A stretch of 64,000 nucleotides of DNA, taken from 630D-37 sp037478835 (GTDB taxonomy: Bacteria; Chloroflexota; Anaerolineae; Anaerolineales; Villigracilaceae). The stretch is taken from contig JBBFLV010000002.1 of NCBI GenBank assembly GCA_037478835.1, forward strand, positions 364,555-428,554, written 5' to 3'. The notes beneath the pieces were generated by a model. That model saw only the letters and a program-made list of their open reading frames with translations. It was not told where the DNA came from and did no database searches. A program made the translations under genes and the position numbers. Shown piece by piece: positions 29,142-38,490 of this stretch; position 1 is the first letter of the stretch; the number at the start of each line of letters is the position of its first letter.

Positions 29142-29952
29142 TTATTTGCTGGCGCGTTTCATCCGACGTCAATTGCCGCCACCGCTTGTGACGTTTCTCT
29201 TGCGCCATGGCCTGATCATCAAACCCGGCCTGGAGACCAGCGATCCGAAAGCGGCTGTGGACCGTTATGAGCAAACCTTGCGAAGGAAGGGTATCTCGTT
29301 GGTGGGAAAACGGGTGTTGGATTTCGGTTATGGTGGGCACTTCGGCGTTGGAGTGGAACTTTTGCGCCGGGGAGCGCAGCATGTCGTGCTCTGCGATCCT
29401 TTTGCGCATCCCGATCACCGACGGAATCGCCTTCTGATGCAGGAGTACGGCGAATTTTTGCAGCTTAAAGGGGAAATGGTTGTTCCCAACCCGGCTTATT
29501 TCATGCTCATCGAGCAGGATGTGCGCCAACTTTCCCCTTCGGATTTGCAACCTTGTGATCTGGTGGTGAGTACCTCGGTGTATGAGCACGTGGACGATCC
29601 CCTCTCGGTGACGCGGGCGCTGGCGCGCTTTACACAGCCGAAGGGAGCGCAAGTGCACTTCGTTGACCTGCGGGATCATTTCTTCAAGTATCCTTTCGAG
29701 ATGCTCTGTTATTCGGAAACAACCTGGCGGCGCTGGCTGAACCCCACGAGCAACCTCAATCGCTATCGCCTTTGGGATTATCAACGCACCTTCGAGGCCT
29801 GTTTCCGCGAGGTAGAGCTCGAGGTCCTGCAACGAGACGAAGCCGCCTGGGCGCAGGTGCAGCCTCGGGTGCGTCGCGAGTTCCGTAGCGGCGATCCGGC
29901 TCAGGATGCGGTCACTTTGATCCTGATCTTCGCAAGGTATCCTATCAACTGA
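29128..29952 (+). CDS. Class I SAM-dependent methyltransferase
   Basis: A 274-residue protein with the SAM-binding motif I VLDFGYGGHFGVGVELL (about residue 63), the acidic end of strand 2 in VVLCDPFA and a post-motif SVYEHVDDPLSVTRAL typical of Methyltransf_11/23 families. Its substrate is unknown; by position it may methylate a sugar of the surface glycan. It is flanked by two large membrane proteins with overlapping or touching ends, so it shares their operon. Confidence 0.82.
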   Translation: MPPLDYLLARFIRRQLPPPLVTFLLRHGLIIKPGLETSDPKAAVDRYEQTLRRKGISLVGKRVLDFGYGGHFGVGVELLRRGAQHVVLCDPFAHPDHRRNRLLMQEYGEFLQLKGEMVVPNPAYFMLIEQDVRQLSPSDLQPCDLVVSTSVYEHVDDPLSVTRALARFTQPKGAQVHFVDLRDHFFKYPFEMLCYSETTWRRWLNPTSNLNRYRLWDYQRTFEACFREVELEVLQRDEAAWAQVQPRVRREFRSGDPAQDAVTLILIFARYPIN

Positions 29953-29954
29953 CG

Positions 29955-31943
29955 ATGTTCGCGCTTTTGTTCTGGATTTTGCTTGCCGCTTTTGGTGGCT
30001 GGCTGATGGCCAGCGAGGTCTTTTCGTTGCCGCGCTCGCAACGGGCGCTGACCGGGCTGGCGCTGGGGCTCACGGTTCAGATCTGGTTGGCGAATTTGCT
30101 GGCGCAGGTTCTACCGGTGGTGGCCGCTTTTTGGGCCGCGGCGCTGCTGACCCTGCTCCTGGCGCTTCTGCTGAGCCTGCCGACTTCGCCCCGCCGTTGG
30201 GATTGGCGCTCGTGGTGGGTGCCGGGTCAATGGCTGGCGCTGTTGGTGCTGGTGTGGACGTTTTTCGGCATCGAGCGCGGGTTGAACCTCTTTGACGATC
30301 CGCAGAACCTGCCCACGCTCTCGTTGATGGCCGCCGGCGATATTCCTCCACATTTTCCTTATGACCCGGCCTTACGCTACGGGTATCACTACTTTCTGAT
30401 CCTGCTGGCGGCACAGTTCATGCGCTTGGCCGATCTCTTCCCCTGGACGGCGCTCGACCTGGCGCGGGCGCTTTCGCTGAGCCTGGTGCTGATGCTGGTC
30501 TATCTCTGGACGCGGCGCTTGACCCGCAGCCGGGTGGCGGGGGTGCTGGGGGCGGCGTTCTTTGCTTTCTCTTCGGGCACGCGCTGGTTGTTCCTGCTTT
30601 TGCCCCCTTCTTGGGTGGAAGCCATCTCCTCACACATTACCTTGATCGGTTCTTCGGCGCAGACGGCGCCCAACTTGGCACAGGCGCTGGTTTCGGCCTG
30701 GCGCGTGGAGGGGGATGGACCGTTGCCGTTCCCGTTTGCCTATCTCAGCGGGTTTAACAGTGCTCTGGTGATGTCGCATGGGGGGATCGGCGGCACTTCG
30801 ATGTGGATTCCGCTCCTGCTGCTGTTGCTTTATCGCCGTGCGAGTAACTGGCGCCATGGCGTGATCTTTGTCATCCTCCTGGCCGCCTGGGCGCTGACCA
30901 CGGAATATCCGTTGTTGCTCTTCCCGCTTAACCTTTTGCTGGCGCTGTTGCTCTTCTTTGCCCTGCGCAAGACGCGCTCCATACCGGCCTCGTTCTGGCG
31001 CTGGGTGGCGATCCTGGCCCTGTCGGCGCTGCCGATCGCTTTCCAGGGGGGTGTGTTGACCGAGCTGGTGCGAGGAATGTGGATGCGTCTTTGGGCTTCG
31101 GGTGCAGAGCGGGTTTCGTTTCACACCTTCAACTTCTCATTTACGCCTCCCTCGGTCGTTTCGGGTCATCTGGGCTTCCTTTCGCTCATTCAACCGGCTC
31201 AATTGCTGACCTTTTTGCTGGAATTCGGCCCGATGCTTCTGGCAATCCCCTTGCTGATCGCCTGGGGGATCAAAATGGTCCGCCGGGAGCGCTGGTGGGA
31301 GGCGGCGCTGGTCTGTGGCTTGTTGGCCGGAGTGGTGCCGTTTTTCGTCAAGTATTCGGGCACGGCCGGGCCGAGCGCCAATGCCCGTTTGTTGGCCGGC
31401 TGGACGATCCCACTTTCGCTCTACACCTTCCCGCTGGCCTGGATCTGGGCGCGGCGACGCGGGGAAACGATCCGCCTGGGGCTGATTTTGCTGGCATGGC
31501 TCACCACTTTTGCCGGGATGGTGCTTTTTGGGGTGGAGCTGATCGCCGCTCAGCGCCCGCGCCTGCCGGAATATATGCAAGAGCTAGATGCCCGTGTGGC
31601 GAAAGCCTATTGGGATCGCCTGCCACCCGGCGCGGTCGTTTTTGACCCAATTGCCCCGCGCGCACCGACCGTTTTCGCCCGCCCGACCGATGCCTACGTG
31701 GACTGGCGCCCGAAAGAGGAATGGCTGGCGCTGGTTGCGGATCCCGATCCATACGCGTTGCGCGCTGCTGGTTTCGATTTCGTTTATTTCGGTATCGAAT
31801 ACTGGGAATCGCTCACGCCGGCACAACAGGCGGCACTGGAGCAACCATGCGTTAAGCTGGTAGATGAGTGGAAAGGCTATCGCAGCCCGACCGATTTCCG
31901 CAAAGATTTCCGTCGTTTGCTCGATATTCGCAGCTGCCGATGA
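29955..31943 (+). CDS. Polytopic membrane protein, GT-C glycosyltransferase-like
   Basis: A 662-residue protein with about 12-14 membrane helices and a C-terminal soluble tail of about 110 residues. The first large loop holds FDDPQNLPTLSLMAAGDIP and PALRYGYHYFLILLAAQF, where GT-C enzymes carry acidic catalytic residues. It probably transfers a lipid-linked sugar on the outer face. Starts two bases after the methyltransferase stop; no ribosome site. Confidence 0.78.
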   Translation: MFALLFWILLAAFGGWLMASEVFSLPRSQRALTGLALGLTVQIWLANLLAQVLPVVAAFWAAALLTLLLALLLSLPTSPRRWDWRSWWVPGQWLALLVLVWTFFGIERGLNLFDDPQNLPTLSLMAAGDIPPHFPYDPALRYGYHYFLILLAAQFMRLADLFPWTALDLARALSLSLVLMLVYLWTRRLTRSRVAGVLGAAFFAFSSGTRWLFLLLPPSWVEAISSHITLIGSSAQTAPNLAQALVSAWRVEGDGPLPFPFAYLSGFNSALVMSHGGIGGTSMWIPLLLLLLYRRASNWRHGVIFVILLAAWALTTEYPLLLFPLNLLLALLLFFALRKTRSIPASFWRWVAILALSALPIAFQGGVLTELVRGMWMRLWASGAERVSFHTFNFSFTPPSVVSGHLGFLSLIQPAQLLTFLLEFGPMLLAIPLLIAWGIKMVRRERWWEAALVCGLLAGVVPFFVKYSGTAGPSANARLLAGWTIPLSLYTFPLAWIWARRRGETIRLGLILLAWLTTFAGMVLFGVELIAAQRPRLPEYMQELDARVAKAYWDRLPPGAVVFDPIAPRAPTVFARPTDAYVDWRPKEEWLALVADPDPYALRAAGFDFVYFGIEYWESLTPAQQAALEQPCVKLVDEWKGYRSPTDFRKDFRRLLDIRSCR

Positions 31944-31945
31944 GG

Positions 31946-32120
31946 GGACGGTAGACCGTGGACGGTGGACTGTAGACCGTAGACTGTGGACCGTAGACCG
32001 TGGACTGTAGACCGTATGGAATCCTTTGATCCCCCTTCAACCACCCGACCACCTAACTATCTGACTATCCGACCACGCGACCATCCGACCACGCGACCAC
32101 GCGACTACGCGACCACCCAA
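31946..32120. repeat. Two intergenic repeat patches
   Basis: 31946-32013 holds GGACGGTAGACCGTGGACGG-type units. 32034-32119 is a degenerate 8-bp tandem repeat (ACCACGCG, ACCATCCG, ACTACGCG and variants), complementary to the GGTCGGAT-type unit of the minisatellite at 38974. It separates the convergent glycan operon and hyp operon. No classical terminator is evident. Confidence 0.85.
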
Positions 32121-32121
32121 A

Positions 32122-33180
32122 CTAACAAATCCGCGGCAACATCTCCCCTGAGAGCATATCCACCACGCGCGTGCTGCCAAACGAGGTGCGCAGCAAAACC
32201 TTTCCCGGCGGATCGGCGCGTACTTCCCCGATGATCACCGCCTGTTCCCCGTAGCGGGTGCGGTGCATGGCCTCCAGCACGTTTTCGGCCTGGTCTGCCG
32301 GCAGGATGGCGACCAGTTTCCCCTCGTTTGCCACGTAGAGCGGATCGAAACCGAGCAATTCGCAGGCGGCGCGCACCGCCGGATGCACCGGAATGCGCGC
32401 TTCGTCAATCCATATGCCAACGCCGGATTGACGGGCGATCTCGTTGAGGGTCGTCGCCAGCCCACCGCGGGTGGGATCGCGCAGGGTGTGGATTTCGTCC
32501 GTCACCTCGAACATCGCCGCAACGAGGTGGTTCAGGGGGGCAACATCGCTTTGGATCTCGCTTTCTAGGCCGAGCTCGCCGCGTGCGGCCAGCACGGCAA
32601 TGCCGTGATCTCCGATCGAGCCGGAAAGCAGGACTACGTCGCCGGGGCGCGCTTTTTCCCCACCGGGCGCGTTTTCCCGTTCCAGCAGGCCGATGCCGCA
32701 GGTGTTGATGTACAGTCCATCGGCATGGCCGCGTTGCACCACCTTCGTATCCCCGGCCACGATGTGCACCCCGGCCTCTTCTGCGGCACGTTGCATCGAG
32801 TCCAAGATGCGGCGCAGGGTGTCTATTTCCAGGCCTTCTTCCAGGATGAAGCCGGCGCTCAGGTAGAGCGGTCGCGCCCCCATCATGGCCACGTCGTTCA
32901 CCGTGCCGCAAACTGCCAGGCGCCCAATATCCCCGCCGGGAAAGAAGATCGGCCAAACGACGTGCGAATCGGTGCTGATGACCAAGCGCTTCTCTCCCCC
33001 AAAGGGCAAGATGGCGCCATCGTTCCCCTGACGTAGCCAGGGATTTTCCAGTGCCGGGCGGAAGAGACGCTCGATCAGCTCATGCGACATGCGCCCACCG
33101 GAACCGTGCCCGAGCACGATCTGTTTCTCATGCGGCAGCGGCAAGGGGCAAAAGGGACCTTGGACATCGAGCGTGCTCAT
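32122..33180 (-). CDS. hypE: Hydrogenase maturation protein HypE
   Basis: A 352-residue AIR-synthase-fold enzyme. It begins near VLGHGSGGRMSHELIERL, the canonical HypE N-terminal glycine-rich loop, and ends in PRIC: the terminal cysteine that carries the thiocyanate later moved to the Fe of NiFe hydrogenase. Full length, with an ATP-binding core. ATG overlaps the hypD TGA, with AGGAGG upstream. Confidence 0.96.
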   Translation of the reverse strand: MSTLDVQGPFCPLPLPHEKQIVLGHGSGGRMSHELIERLFRPALENPWLRQGNDGAILPFGGEKRLVISTDSHVVWPIFFPGGDIGRLAVCGTVNDVAMMGARPLYLSAGFILEEGLEIDTLRRILDSMQRAAEEAGVHIVAGDTKVVQRGHADGLYINTCGIGLLERENAPGGEKARPGDVVLLSGSIGDHGIAVLAARGELGLESEIQSDVAPLNHLVAAMFEVTDEIHTLRDPTRGGLATTLNEIARQSGVGIWIDEARIPVHPAVRAACELLGFDPLYVANEGKLVAILPADQAENVLEAMHRTRYGEQAVIIGEVRADPPGKVLLRTSFGSTRVVDMLSGEMLPRIC

Positions 33181-34280
33181 CGTATCTCCTCCTGTGCCAA
33201 GCGTCCGTAGCGATAGTAGGCGGCGCAAGCTCCTTCTGAAGAGACCATCGTTGCGCCTAGAGGGTGTTCAGGGGTACATTCGCGTCCGAACGCCGCGCAC
33301 TGCGGCGGCTTTTTGTGCCCTTGAAGGATCTGGCCGGCAATGCAAAGCGGGGATTCTTGGGTTTGGATTTTCTCCACCGGGAAGCGCTTTTCGGCATCGA
33401 AATCGGCATATTCCGGTCGCAGGTACCAGCCACTTTGTGGAATGGTCCCAATCCCGCGCCAGTTGCGATCGCAGGGCATAAAGAGCTTCTCGATCAGAGC
33501 TTGGGCTTGGCGATTTCCTTCCCGTGTGACGGCACGAGGGTAGGCGTTGCGCACCTCCACCTGCCCGTTTTCCAGCATCTCAATCGTTTCGTAAATGCCG
33601 AGCAGCAGATCGAGCGGCTCGAAGCCGGTGACGGTCATCGGGATGGCGTATTTTTGCGCCAGCGGCAGGTATTCCCAGTAGCCCATCACGGTGCAGACAT
33701 GACCGGCCAACAGAAAGCCCTGTACCCGGTTCGAGGGCGAAGAAAGGATCGCCTCCATGGCCGGTGGAACCCGGACATGTGCGACCAGAATCGAATAGTT
33801 TTTAAGTCCTATCTCCTGTGCCTGTAAGACGCTCATGCCGTTGGCCGGAGCCGTGGTCTCGAAGCCGATGGCAAAGAAGACCACCTGCTTGTGCGGGTTT
33901 TGTTGGGCGATCCGCAGAGCATCGAGTGGAGAATAGACAATGCGCACATCGCCCCCCTCAGCGCGCACGCTGAAGAGATCTTTGTGCGAGCCCGGCACCC
34001 GCAGCATATCTCCGTAGGAGCAGAAGATCACGTCGGGTCGGGAAGCGATGGCCAGTGCTTTGTCAATGATCTCCAGCGGCGTCACGCAAACCGGACAGCC
34101 CGGCCCGTGCACCAACTCGATCGCTTCAGGCAGGAGCTGATCCAATCCGTAGCGCACGATCGCATGCGTTTGGCCGCCGCAGATCTCCATCAAAACCCAC
34201 GGGCGGGTGACGATTCGACGGATGTTTTCCAGCACCCGGCGGACGTGATCGGCGTTCCGATAGCCTTCCAGCCACTGCAT
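33177..34280 (-). CDS. hypD: Hydrogenase maturation protein HypD
   Basis: A 367-residue iron-sulfur scaffold for the Fe(CN)2CO group. Diagnostic segments: MEICGGQTHAI, VHGPGCPVCVTP, FFAIGFETTAP, LAGHVCTVMG and the C-terminal cysteine cluster (CAFGRECTPEHPLGATMVS, EGACAAYYRYGR). All expected cysteines are present. Two bases after the hypC stop. Confidence 0.96.
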   Translation of the reverse strand: MQWLEGYRNADHVRRVLENIRRIVTRPWVLMEICGGQTHAIVRYGLDQLLPEAIELVHGPGCPVCVTPLEIIDKALAIASRPDVIFCSYGDMLRVPGSHKDLFSVRAEGGDVRIVYSPLDALRIAQQNPHKQVVFFAIGFETTAPANGMSVLQAQEIGLKNYSILVAHVRVPPAMEAILSSPSNRVQGFLLAGHVCTVMGYWEYLPLAQKYAIPMTVTGFEPLDLLLGIYETIEMLENGQVEVRNAYPRAVTREGNRQAQALIEKLFMPCDRNWRGIGTIPQSGWYLRPEYADFDAEKRFPVEKIQTQESPLCIAGQILQGHKKPPQCAAFGRECTPEHPLGATMVSSEGACAAYYRYGRLAQEEIR

Positions 34281-34282
34281 GG

Positions 34283-34513
34283 CTATTCCGTCCCCTCCAT
34301 TTCGTTGAGCAGGGCAAGGGTTTGTTGGGCCTCTTCCTCGCTGATCAGGTTGATCGCAAAGCCCACGTGTACCAGGCAGTAATCACCGATGTGCGCTTCT
34401 GGCACGTAGGCCAGGCAGACCTCCCGCATAATGCCGCCAAAGTCCACGCGAGCCATGCGTAAACCGTCTTTTTCGTAAATTTCCTGTATCTTACCGGGAA
34501 TCGCCAGACACAT
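34283..34513 (-). CDS. hypC: Hydrogenase maturation chaperone HypC
   Basis: A 76-residue protein starting MCLAIPGKI: the invariant Cys2 that binds the iron precursor is present once Met is removed. DFGGIMREVCLAYVPEA and GDYCLVHVGFAI are also typical. AGGAGG stands ahead of this ATG. Its start lies 23 bp inside the end of hypF. Confidence 0.96.
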   Translation of the reverse strand: MCLAIPGKIQEIYEKDGLRMARVDFGGIMREVCLAYVPEAHIGDYCLVHVGFAINLISEEEAQQTLALLNEMEGTE

Positions 34514-36905
34514 CTCCGTGCTCCTCCTGCAGATGGGAACGATAGGCCGCAATCGCGGCCTGTCCTAAGCCAAGCGCGCCGTCGTTGAACGGGGTTCGCC
34601 GGGGCCAGAGGAGTTCAAACCCGCGTGCCTTCAAGCCGGCCAGGGCACCTTCTAGCAAGATTTCGTTTTGCCACACACCGCCGGCAAGAGCTACCCGGTT
34701 CAGGCCGGATTCGGCTCGCAAGCGTTCACAAACCTCAAACGTCCATGCCAGCACGGTTTGGTGGAAGCGGGCGCCGATCTCGCCGATCGGGCGACCGGCG
34801 CGCAAATCGCGCAGGATCGCCTCGAAGAGGGGGCGCAGCCTCCAGAGCAGTTTTCCATCCTGGGATTCGATCGGGCAAGGGTAAGGACGTGCCCGAGCCA
34901 TCCAGGGACGTGAGCACATTTCCAGCTCCATCGCCGCCTGCGCCTCGTAATGGACCTCCGGCCGCAAGCCGCAGAGCGCCGCTACGGCGTCGAAGAGCCG
35001 ACCCAGGCTGGAGGTGAGGGCAAGGTTAATTCCCTTTTCGCATTGAGCACGTACCACGTTCCGTGCCTGAGCCGGGATGTTCGTCACCCAGGGCAGGTCC
35101 TCGATCTCAAGGCCGAGCGCAAGAGCATAAGCATAGGCAATGCGCCAGGGGTGACGGATGGCAGCATCGCCCCCCGGCAAGGGCAGGTATTCCAAGTGCG
35201 CCGCGCGCTCAAAGCCGGCATATGAGGCCAACAGCACTTCTCCACCCCAAATGTGACCGTCGGTTCCGTAGCCCGTTCCGTCATAGGCCAGCCCGATGAC
35301 CTGTTGCTCTTCCAGCCCGGCATCCGCCATACAGGCGGCGATATGGGCGTGATGATGCTGTACCCCTACGAGCGGGATGCTCTCGGCCTGGGCGCGCTCC
35401 TGGGCATATCGTGTGGAAAGGTAGGCCGGGTGTAGGTCACAGGCGAGCTGCTGGGGGCGCACGCGGAACAGATGCTCAAAGTGGCGCACCGCTTGCTCAA
35501 AGGCCTGGAGCGTTTCGTAGTTTTCCAGATCGCCGATATGTTGCGAAAGGAAGGCATAGCGTTCCCGCACCAGGCAGAAGGTGTTTTTCAATTCACCGCC
35601 CACGGCCAGCAAAGGTTCGGTGGGGAAGGGCAGGGTTAATGCTTCCGGTGCATAGCCACGCGAACGGCGCAGGTAGACCGTGAACGTTTCGCCCTCTACC
35701 CGGTTCAGGCGTACCACGGAGTCATCGCAGCGGGTTTGGATGGGGCGATTGTGCACCAGGAAGGCATCCACCAACGGATGCAAACGTTGCCAGGCCTCCT
35801 CATTGTCGATGGCGATCGGCTCATCGGAAAGGTTGCCGCTGGTCATCACCAGCAGCGGTGGCACCGCTTCTCGGTTCAGGATCGGATCGTGTTGATTAAG
35901 CAGCAAAACGTGCAGTGGCGTGTAGGGAAGCATGATCCCCAAACGATCCAAACCGGGAGCGATGCCCGGCAGCTCCCTCTCAGGGCGTTTTCGCAGGAGC
36001 ACGATCGGACGCTGACGGGAAAGTAAAAGCATCCGTTCTGCAGGGGTCATTTCGCAAAAGCGTTCTACGGTGCTTAGATCGGCGGCCATCAGGGCGAAAG
36101 GCTTTTCGGATCGTCTCTTGCGACGTCGGAGCTCTGCCACTGCTTCGGCGTTGTTCGCATCGCAGGCTAGGTGGAATCCCCCCAATCCCTTGATTGCCAG
36201 GATTTTGCCCGTGCGCAGCCAGCGGCGGGCACATAAGATGGCCTCCAGCTGCAGGCTCATGCGGGCTACGCGCTGAACCTGACCGGGTGAGATGAATTGC
36301 ACCATCGGGCCACAGGTGGGACAGGCGATCGGTTGGGCGTGGAAGCGTCGATCGGCAGGATCGTGATATTCCCGCTCACAGGCTTCGCATAGCGGAAAGT
36401 CCGCCATCGTCGTCAGCGGGCGATCGTAGGGCAGATCGCGGATGATGGTGAAGCGGGGGCCGCAGTGGGTGCAGGTGATAAAGGGGTACAGGTAACGTCG
36501 ATCAGATGGGTCAAGCAATTCCCGTTCGCAATCCGGGCAGATCGCCACATCGGCGGAAACTGCTTGGAAGGCGCCTTCCTGCTTTGCCGAGTCGAGGATG
36601 GCAAACCCTTCCGAAGCAGGGCAAACCTCTTCCGGGACGATTTGTACTTCTTGGATGTGTGCCAATGGAGGCGCCTGGGAAGAGAGCGAATCCAGAAAGC
36701 GATGAAGCCGCTCTGTAGGACCGTGAAGCAGAATTTCAACACCGGCCGAAGTATTCCGCACCCAACCGCGCAATTGCAGTTTCGTGGCCAGGTTGTAGAC
36801 GAAAGGGCGAAATCCCACTCCCTGGACAACCCCGCGCACGTAGATGCGCCAGGTTGCTTCGTCCTGGATGGAGCGTAAATCGGTGGGGAGGGAGAGGAGG
36901 CTCAT
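34491..36905 (-). CDS. hypF: Carbamoyltransferase HypF
   Basis: An 804-residue protein with all four HypF parts: acylphosphatase-like domain (IYVRGVVQGVGFRPFVY), two C4 zinc fingers (CPDCERELLDPSDRRYL...CTHCGPRF and CEACEREYHDPADRRF...CPTCGP), YrdC-like ATP site (KGLGGFHLACDANN), and Kae1-like carbamoyltransferase with the metal site VQHHHAHIAACMAD. It makes the cyanide ligand precursor from carbamoyl phosphate. The start overlaps the hypA stop (ATGA). Confidence 0.95.
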   Translation of the reverse strand: MSLLSLPTDLRSIQDEATWRIYVRGVVQGVGFRPFVYNLATKLQLRGWVRNTSAGVEILLHGPTERLHRFLDSLSSQAPPLAHIQEVQIVPEEVCPASEGFAILDSAKQEGAFQAVSADVAICPDCERELLDPSDRRYLYPFITCTHCGPRFTIIRDLPYDRPLTTMADFPLCEACEREYHDPADRRFHAQPIACPTCGPMVQFISPGQVQRVARMSLQLEAILCARRWLRTGKILAIKGLGGFHLACDANNAEAVAELRRRKRRSEKPFALMAADLSTVERFCEMTPAERMLLLSRQRPIVLLRKRPERELPGIAPGLDRLGIMLPYTPLHVLLLNQHDPILNREAVPPLLVMTSGNLSDEPIAIDNEEAWQRLHPLVDAFLVHNRPIQTRCDDSVVRLNRVEGETFTVYLRRSRGYAPEALTLPFPTEPLLAVGGELKNTFCLVRERYAFLSQHIGDLENYETLQAFEQAVRHFEHLFRVRPQQLACDLHPAYLSTRYAQERAQAESIPLVGVQHHHAHIAACMADAGLEEQQVIGLAYDGTGYGTDGHIWGGEVLLASYAGFERAAHLEYLPLPGGDAAIRHPWRIAYAYALALGLEIEDLPWVTNIPAQARNVVRAQCEKGINLALTSSLGRLFDAVAALCGLRPEVHYEAQAAMELEMCSRPWMARARPYPCPIESQDGKLLWRLRPLFEAILRDLRAGRPIGEIGARFHQTVLAWTFEVCERLRAESGLNRVALAGGVWQNEILLEGALAGLKARGFELLWPRRTPFNDGALGLGQAAIAAYRSHLQEEHGDVSGDSR

Positions 36906-37246
36906 ACTTCCAGTTGTATGCTTTTCAGGATCAAAGCATCTCCGAACGTGGAAACAAGGCGTCGCCCGGCACAATGGGGGCAGACCTCCATTTCTTCCTC
37001 TGCAGGGAAGAGCGCCCCGCATTCCAGGCAGCGAATTTCTTCGATCACCGTTTCGATGTGCAGCTTAGCGCCTTCCGCTAGGCTTTGACGGCTGATTTCA
37101 TCCCAGTAGAACCGCAGCGCCTCGTCGCTTTCATCCGAAAGGTGGCCTTTTTGGATGGTGACACTGAGCACTCGCTTTGCGCCGTGGTTTTCCGCTTCTT
37201 GCAGCACCGATTCAAAAAGGGATTGGACCAGGGCATACTCGTGCAT
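36902..37246 (-). CDS. hypA: Hydrogenase nickel incorporation protein HypA
   Basis: A 114-residue protein starting MHEYAL, with the nickel ligand His2, and a zinc loop CLECGALF...CPHCAGRR. First gene of the hyp operon; AAGGAG precedes the ATG. Its GTPase partner HypB is not beside it: hypF follows directly. Confidence 0.95.
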   Translation of the reverse strand: MHEYALVQSLFESVLQEAENHGAKRVLSVTIQKGHLSDESDEALRFYWDEISRQSLAEGAKLHIETVIEEIRCLECGALFPAEEEMEVCPHCAGRRLVSTFGDALILKSIQLEV

Positions 37247-37264
37247 TATCTTCTCCTTAAACTC

Positions 37265-37293
37265 AATATAGAACGTTCCAGAAGAAGATGCAA
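37265..37293 (-). promoter_or_regulatory. Candidate promoter of the hyp operon
   Basis: On the minus strand, TTGCAT (37293-37288), 17 bases, TATATT (37270-37265). The spacing is ideal but the -35 matches only in its first three bases. It would give a very short leader of about 12 nt beginning at the AAGGAG site. Confidence 0.45.
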
Positions 37294-37356
37294 TATCTGA
37301 CTGTCACCAGTTTCGGTGTAAGGTGTCATGTCTGATTGTGACTGTGATGTGGAGCA

Positions 37357-37546
37357 TGGACGGTAGACCGTGGACCGTAGACCGTAATCGTAGCATCATG
37401 TTTCAGCCTGTGCGTGGACTGTAGCACCGAAATTCATCCTGTGCCGCCGCAAGGGGAGTTAGGATTACCGAATCAACCACGCGACTATCAGACCAAGCGA
37501 CTACGCGACTACCCGACCACCCAACTACCCGACTACGCAACTGCGA
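37357..37546. repeat. Intergenic repeat patches between hyp operon and GNAT gene
   Basis: 37357-37432 is of the GGACCGTAGACCGT family and includes a CAGCCTGTGC element like that near 14270. 37470-37545 is an 8-bp tandem repeat of the ACCACGCG / ACTACCCG kind. Nothing else is seen in this 310-bp gap apart from the promoters listed. Confidence 0.8.
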
Positions 37547-37552
37547 TATAAT
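37547..37552 (+). promoter_or_regulatory. -10 element placed for a leaderless GNAT transcript
   Basis: TATAAT, six bases, then ATG with no ribosome site: the same arrangement as cydDC. Confidence 0.55.
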
Positions 37553-37558
37553 CACCCT

Positions 37559-38485
37559 ATGACCTCCCTCTCCCCCGCGTTGATCGCCTCTCACATCCGA
37601 CCCTTTCAGGCCTGGCGGGATGCATTTCCTGTTTCACGTTTGCTAGAGATTTGTTTTGAAGTGAACCAGGAGCGCCGACAGGGGTGGGGGGCCATACTCC
37701 TGGATCGGGTCAATCGCTGGGTGCAATCATCGTTTTTGCCGGATGGCTACGTTTGGGAAGAGGGGGGAGAGATCGTCGGGAATATCAGCCTGATCCGCAT
37801 CCAATATCGGCGCCGGTCGATCGTCTTGATCGCCAATGTAGCGGTGCATCCGCAGTTCCGGCGACGCGGCATCGGGCGTGCCCTGGTCGAAGTGGCACTC
37901 GAATCGCCGATTGCTCGCAAGGCCGGGGAAATCTGGCTTCATGTGCGTGCCGATAACGAAGGGGCGATTGCGCTGTACGAACAGCTGGGCTTCCACGTCC
38001 AAGCACGGCGTACGGTCTGGTATGCCTTCACTTCGATGGAAATTCCCCCTTTCGGTTCCTGCACGGTGCATTCTCTCTCGCGGGCGGCCTGGCCTCAGGC
38101 AAAATCCTGGCTGGAGACCTTCCACCCTGCAGAGCTGGGCTGGTATCACCAATGGAATTGGGAAGATGTTCGCCCCGGCTGGGAAATGAGCCTCTGGCAC
38201 TGGCTGATGGGAATGCCGGTTCAGCGGTGGATGAGCCTTTGTGGGGAAGATCTCCAAGCGTCGCTGATCTGGTATCCTTCGCTGCGCAACGAGAACGGCC
38301 TTTGGCTGGCACATGCTCCGAATGCCCAACCCCAGGCGATTCTATCCTTGCTGTGGGTGGCGCGTCGGGCTCTCTATCTCTCCCGTCGCACGCTTTATCT
38401 GGAACATCCTTCCGGTGACCTGGATGAGGTCCTGCGCGCAGCCGGTTTTTCCCCTACACGCACGTTGCTCTGGATGCGCCGTTAG
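37559..38485 (+). CDS. GNAT-family N-acetyltransferase
   Basis: A 308-residue protein with a GNAT core at about residues 60-165: strand 4 SIVLIANVAVHPQFRRRGIGRALVEVAL contains the acetyl-CoA motif R-R-x-G-x-G/A, and ADNEGAIALYEQLGFH is motif B. The extra C-terminal 140 residues have no motif I recognise and may be a second, degenerate GNAT fold. Acceptor unknown. The following gene starts six bases later. Confidence 0.85.
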   Translation: MTSLSPALIASHIRPFQAWRDAFPVSRLLEICFEVNQERRQGWGAILLDRVNRWVQSSFLPDGYVWEEGGEIVGNISLIRIQYRRRSIVLIANVAVHPQFRRRGIGRALVEVALESPIARKAGEIWLHVRADNEGAIALYEQLGFHVQARRTVWYAFTSMEIPPFGSCTVHSLSRAAWPQAKSWLETFHPAELGWYHQWNWEDVRPGWEMSLWHWLMGMPVQRWMSLCGEDLQASLIWYPSLRNENGLWLAHAPNAQPQAILSLLWVARRALYLSRRTLYLEHPSGDLDEVLRAAGFSPTRTLLWMRR

Positions 38486-38490
38486 TCTCT

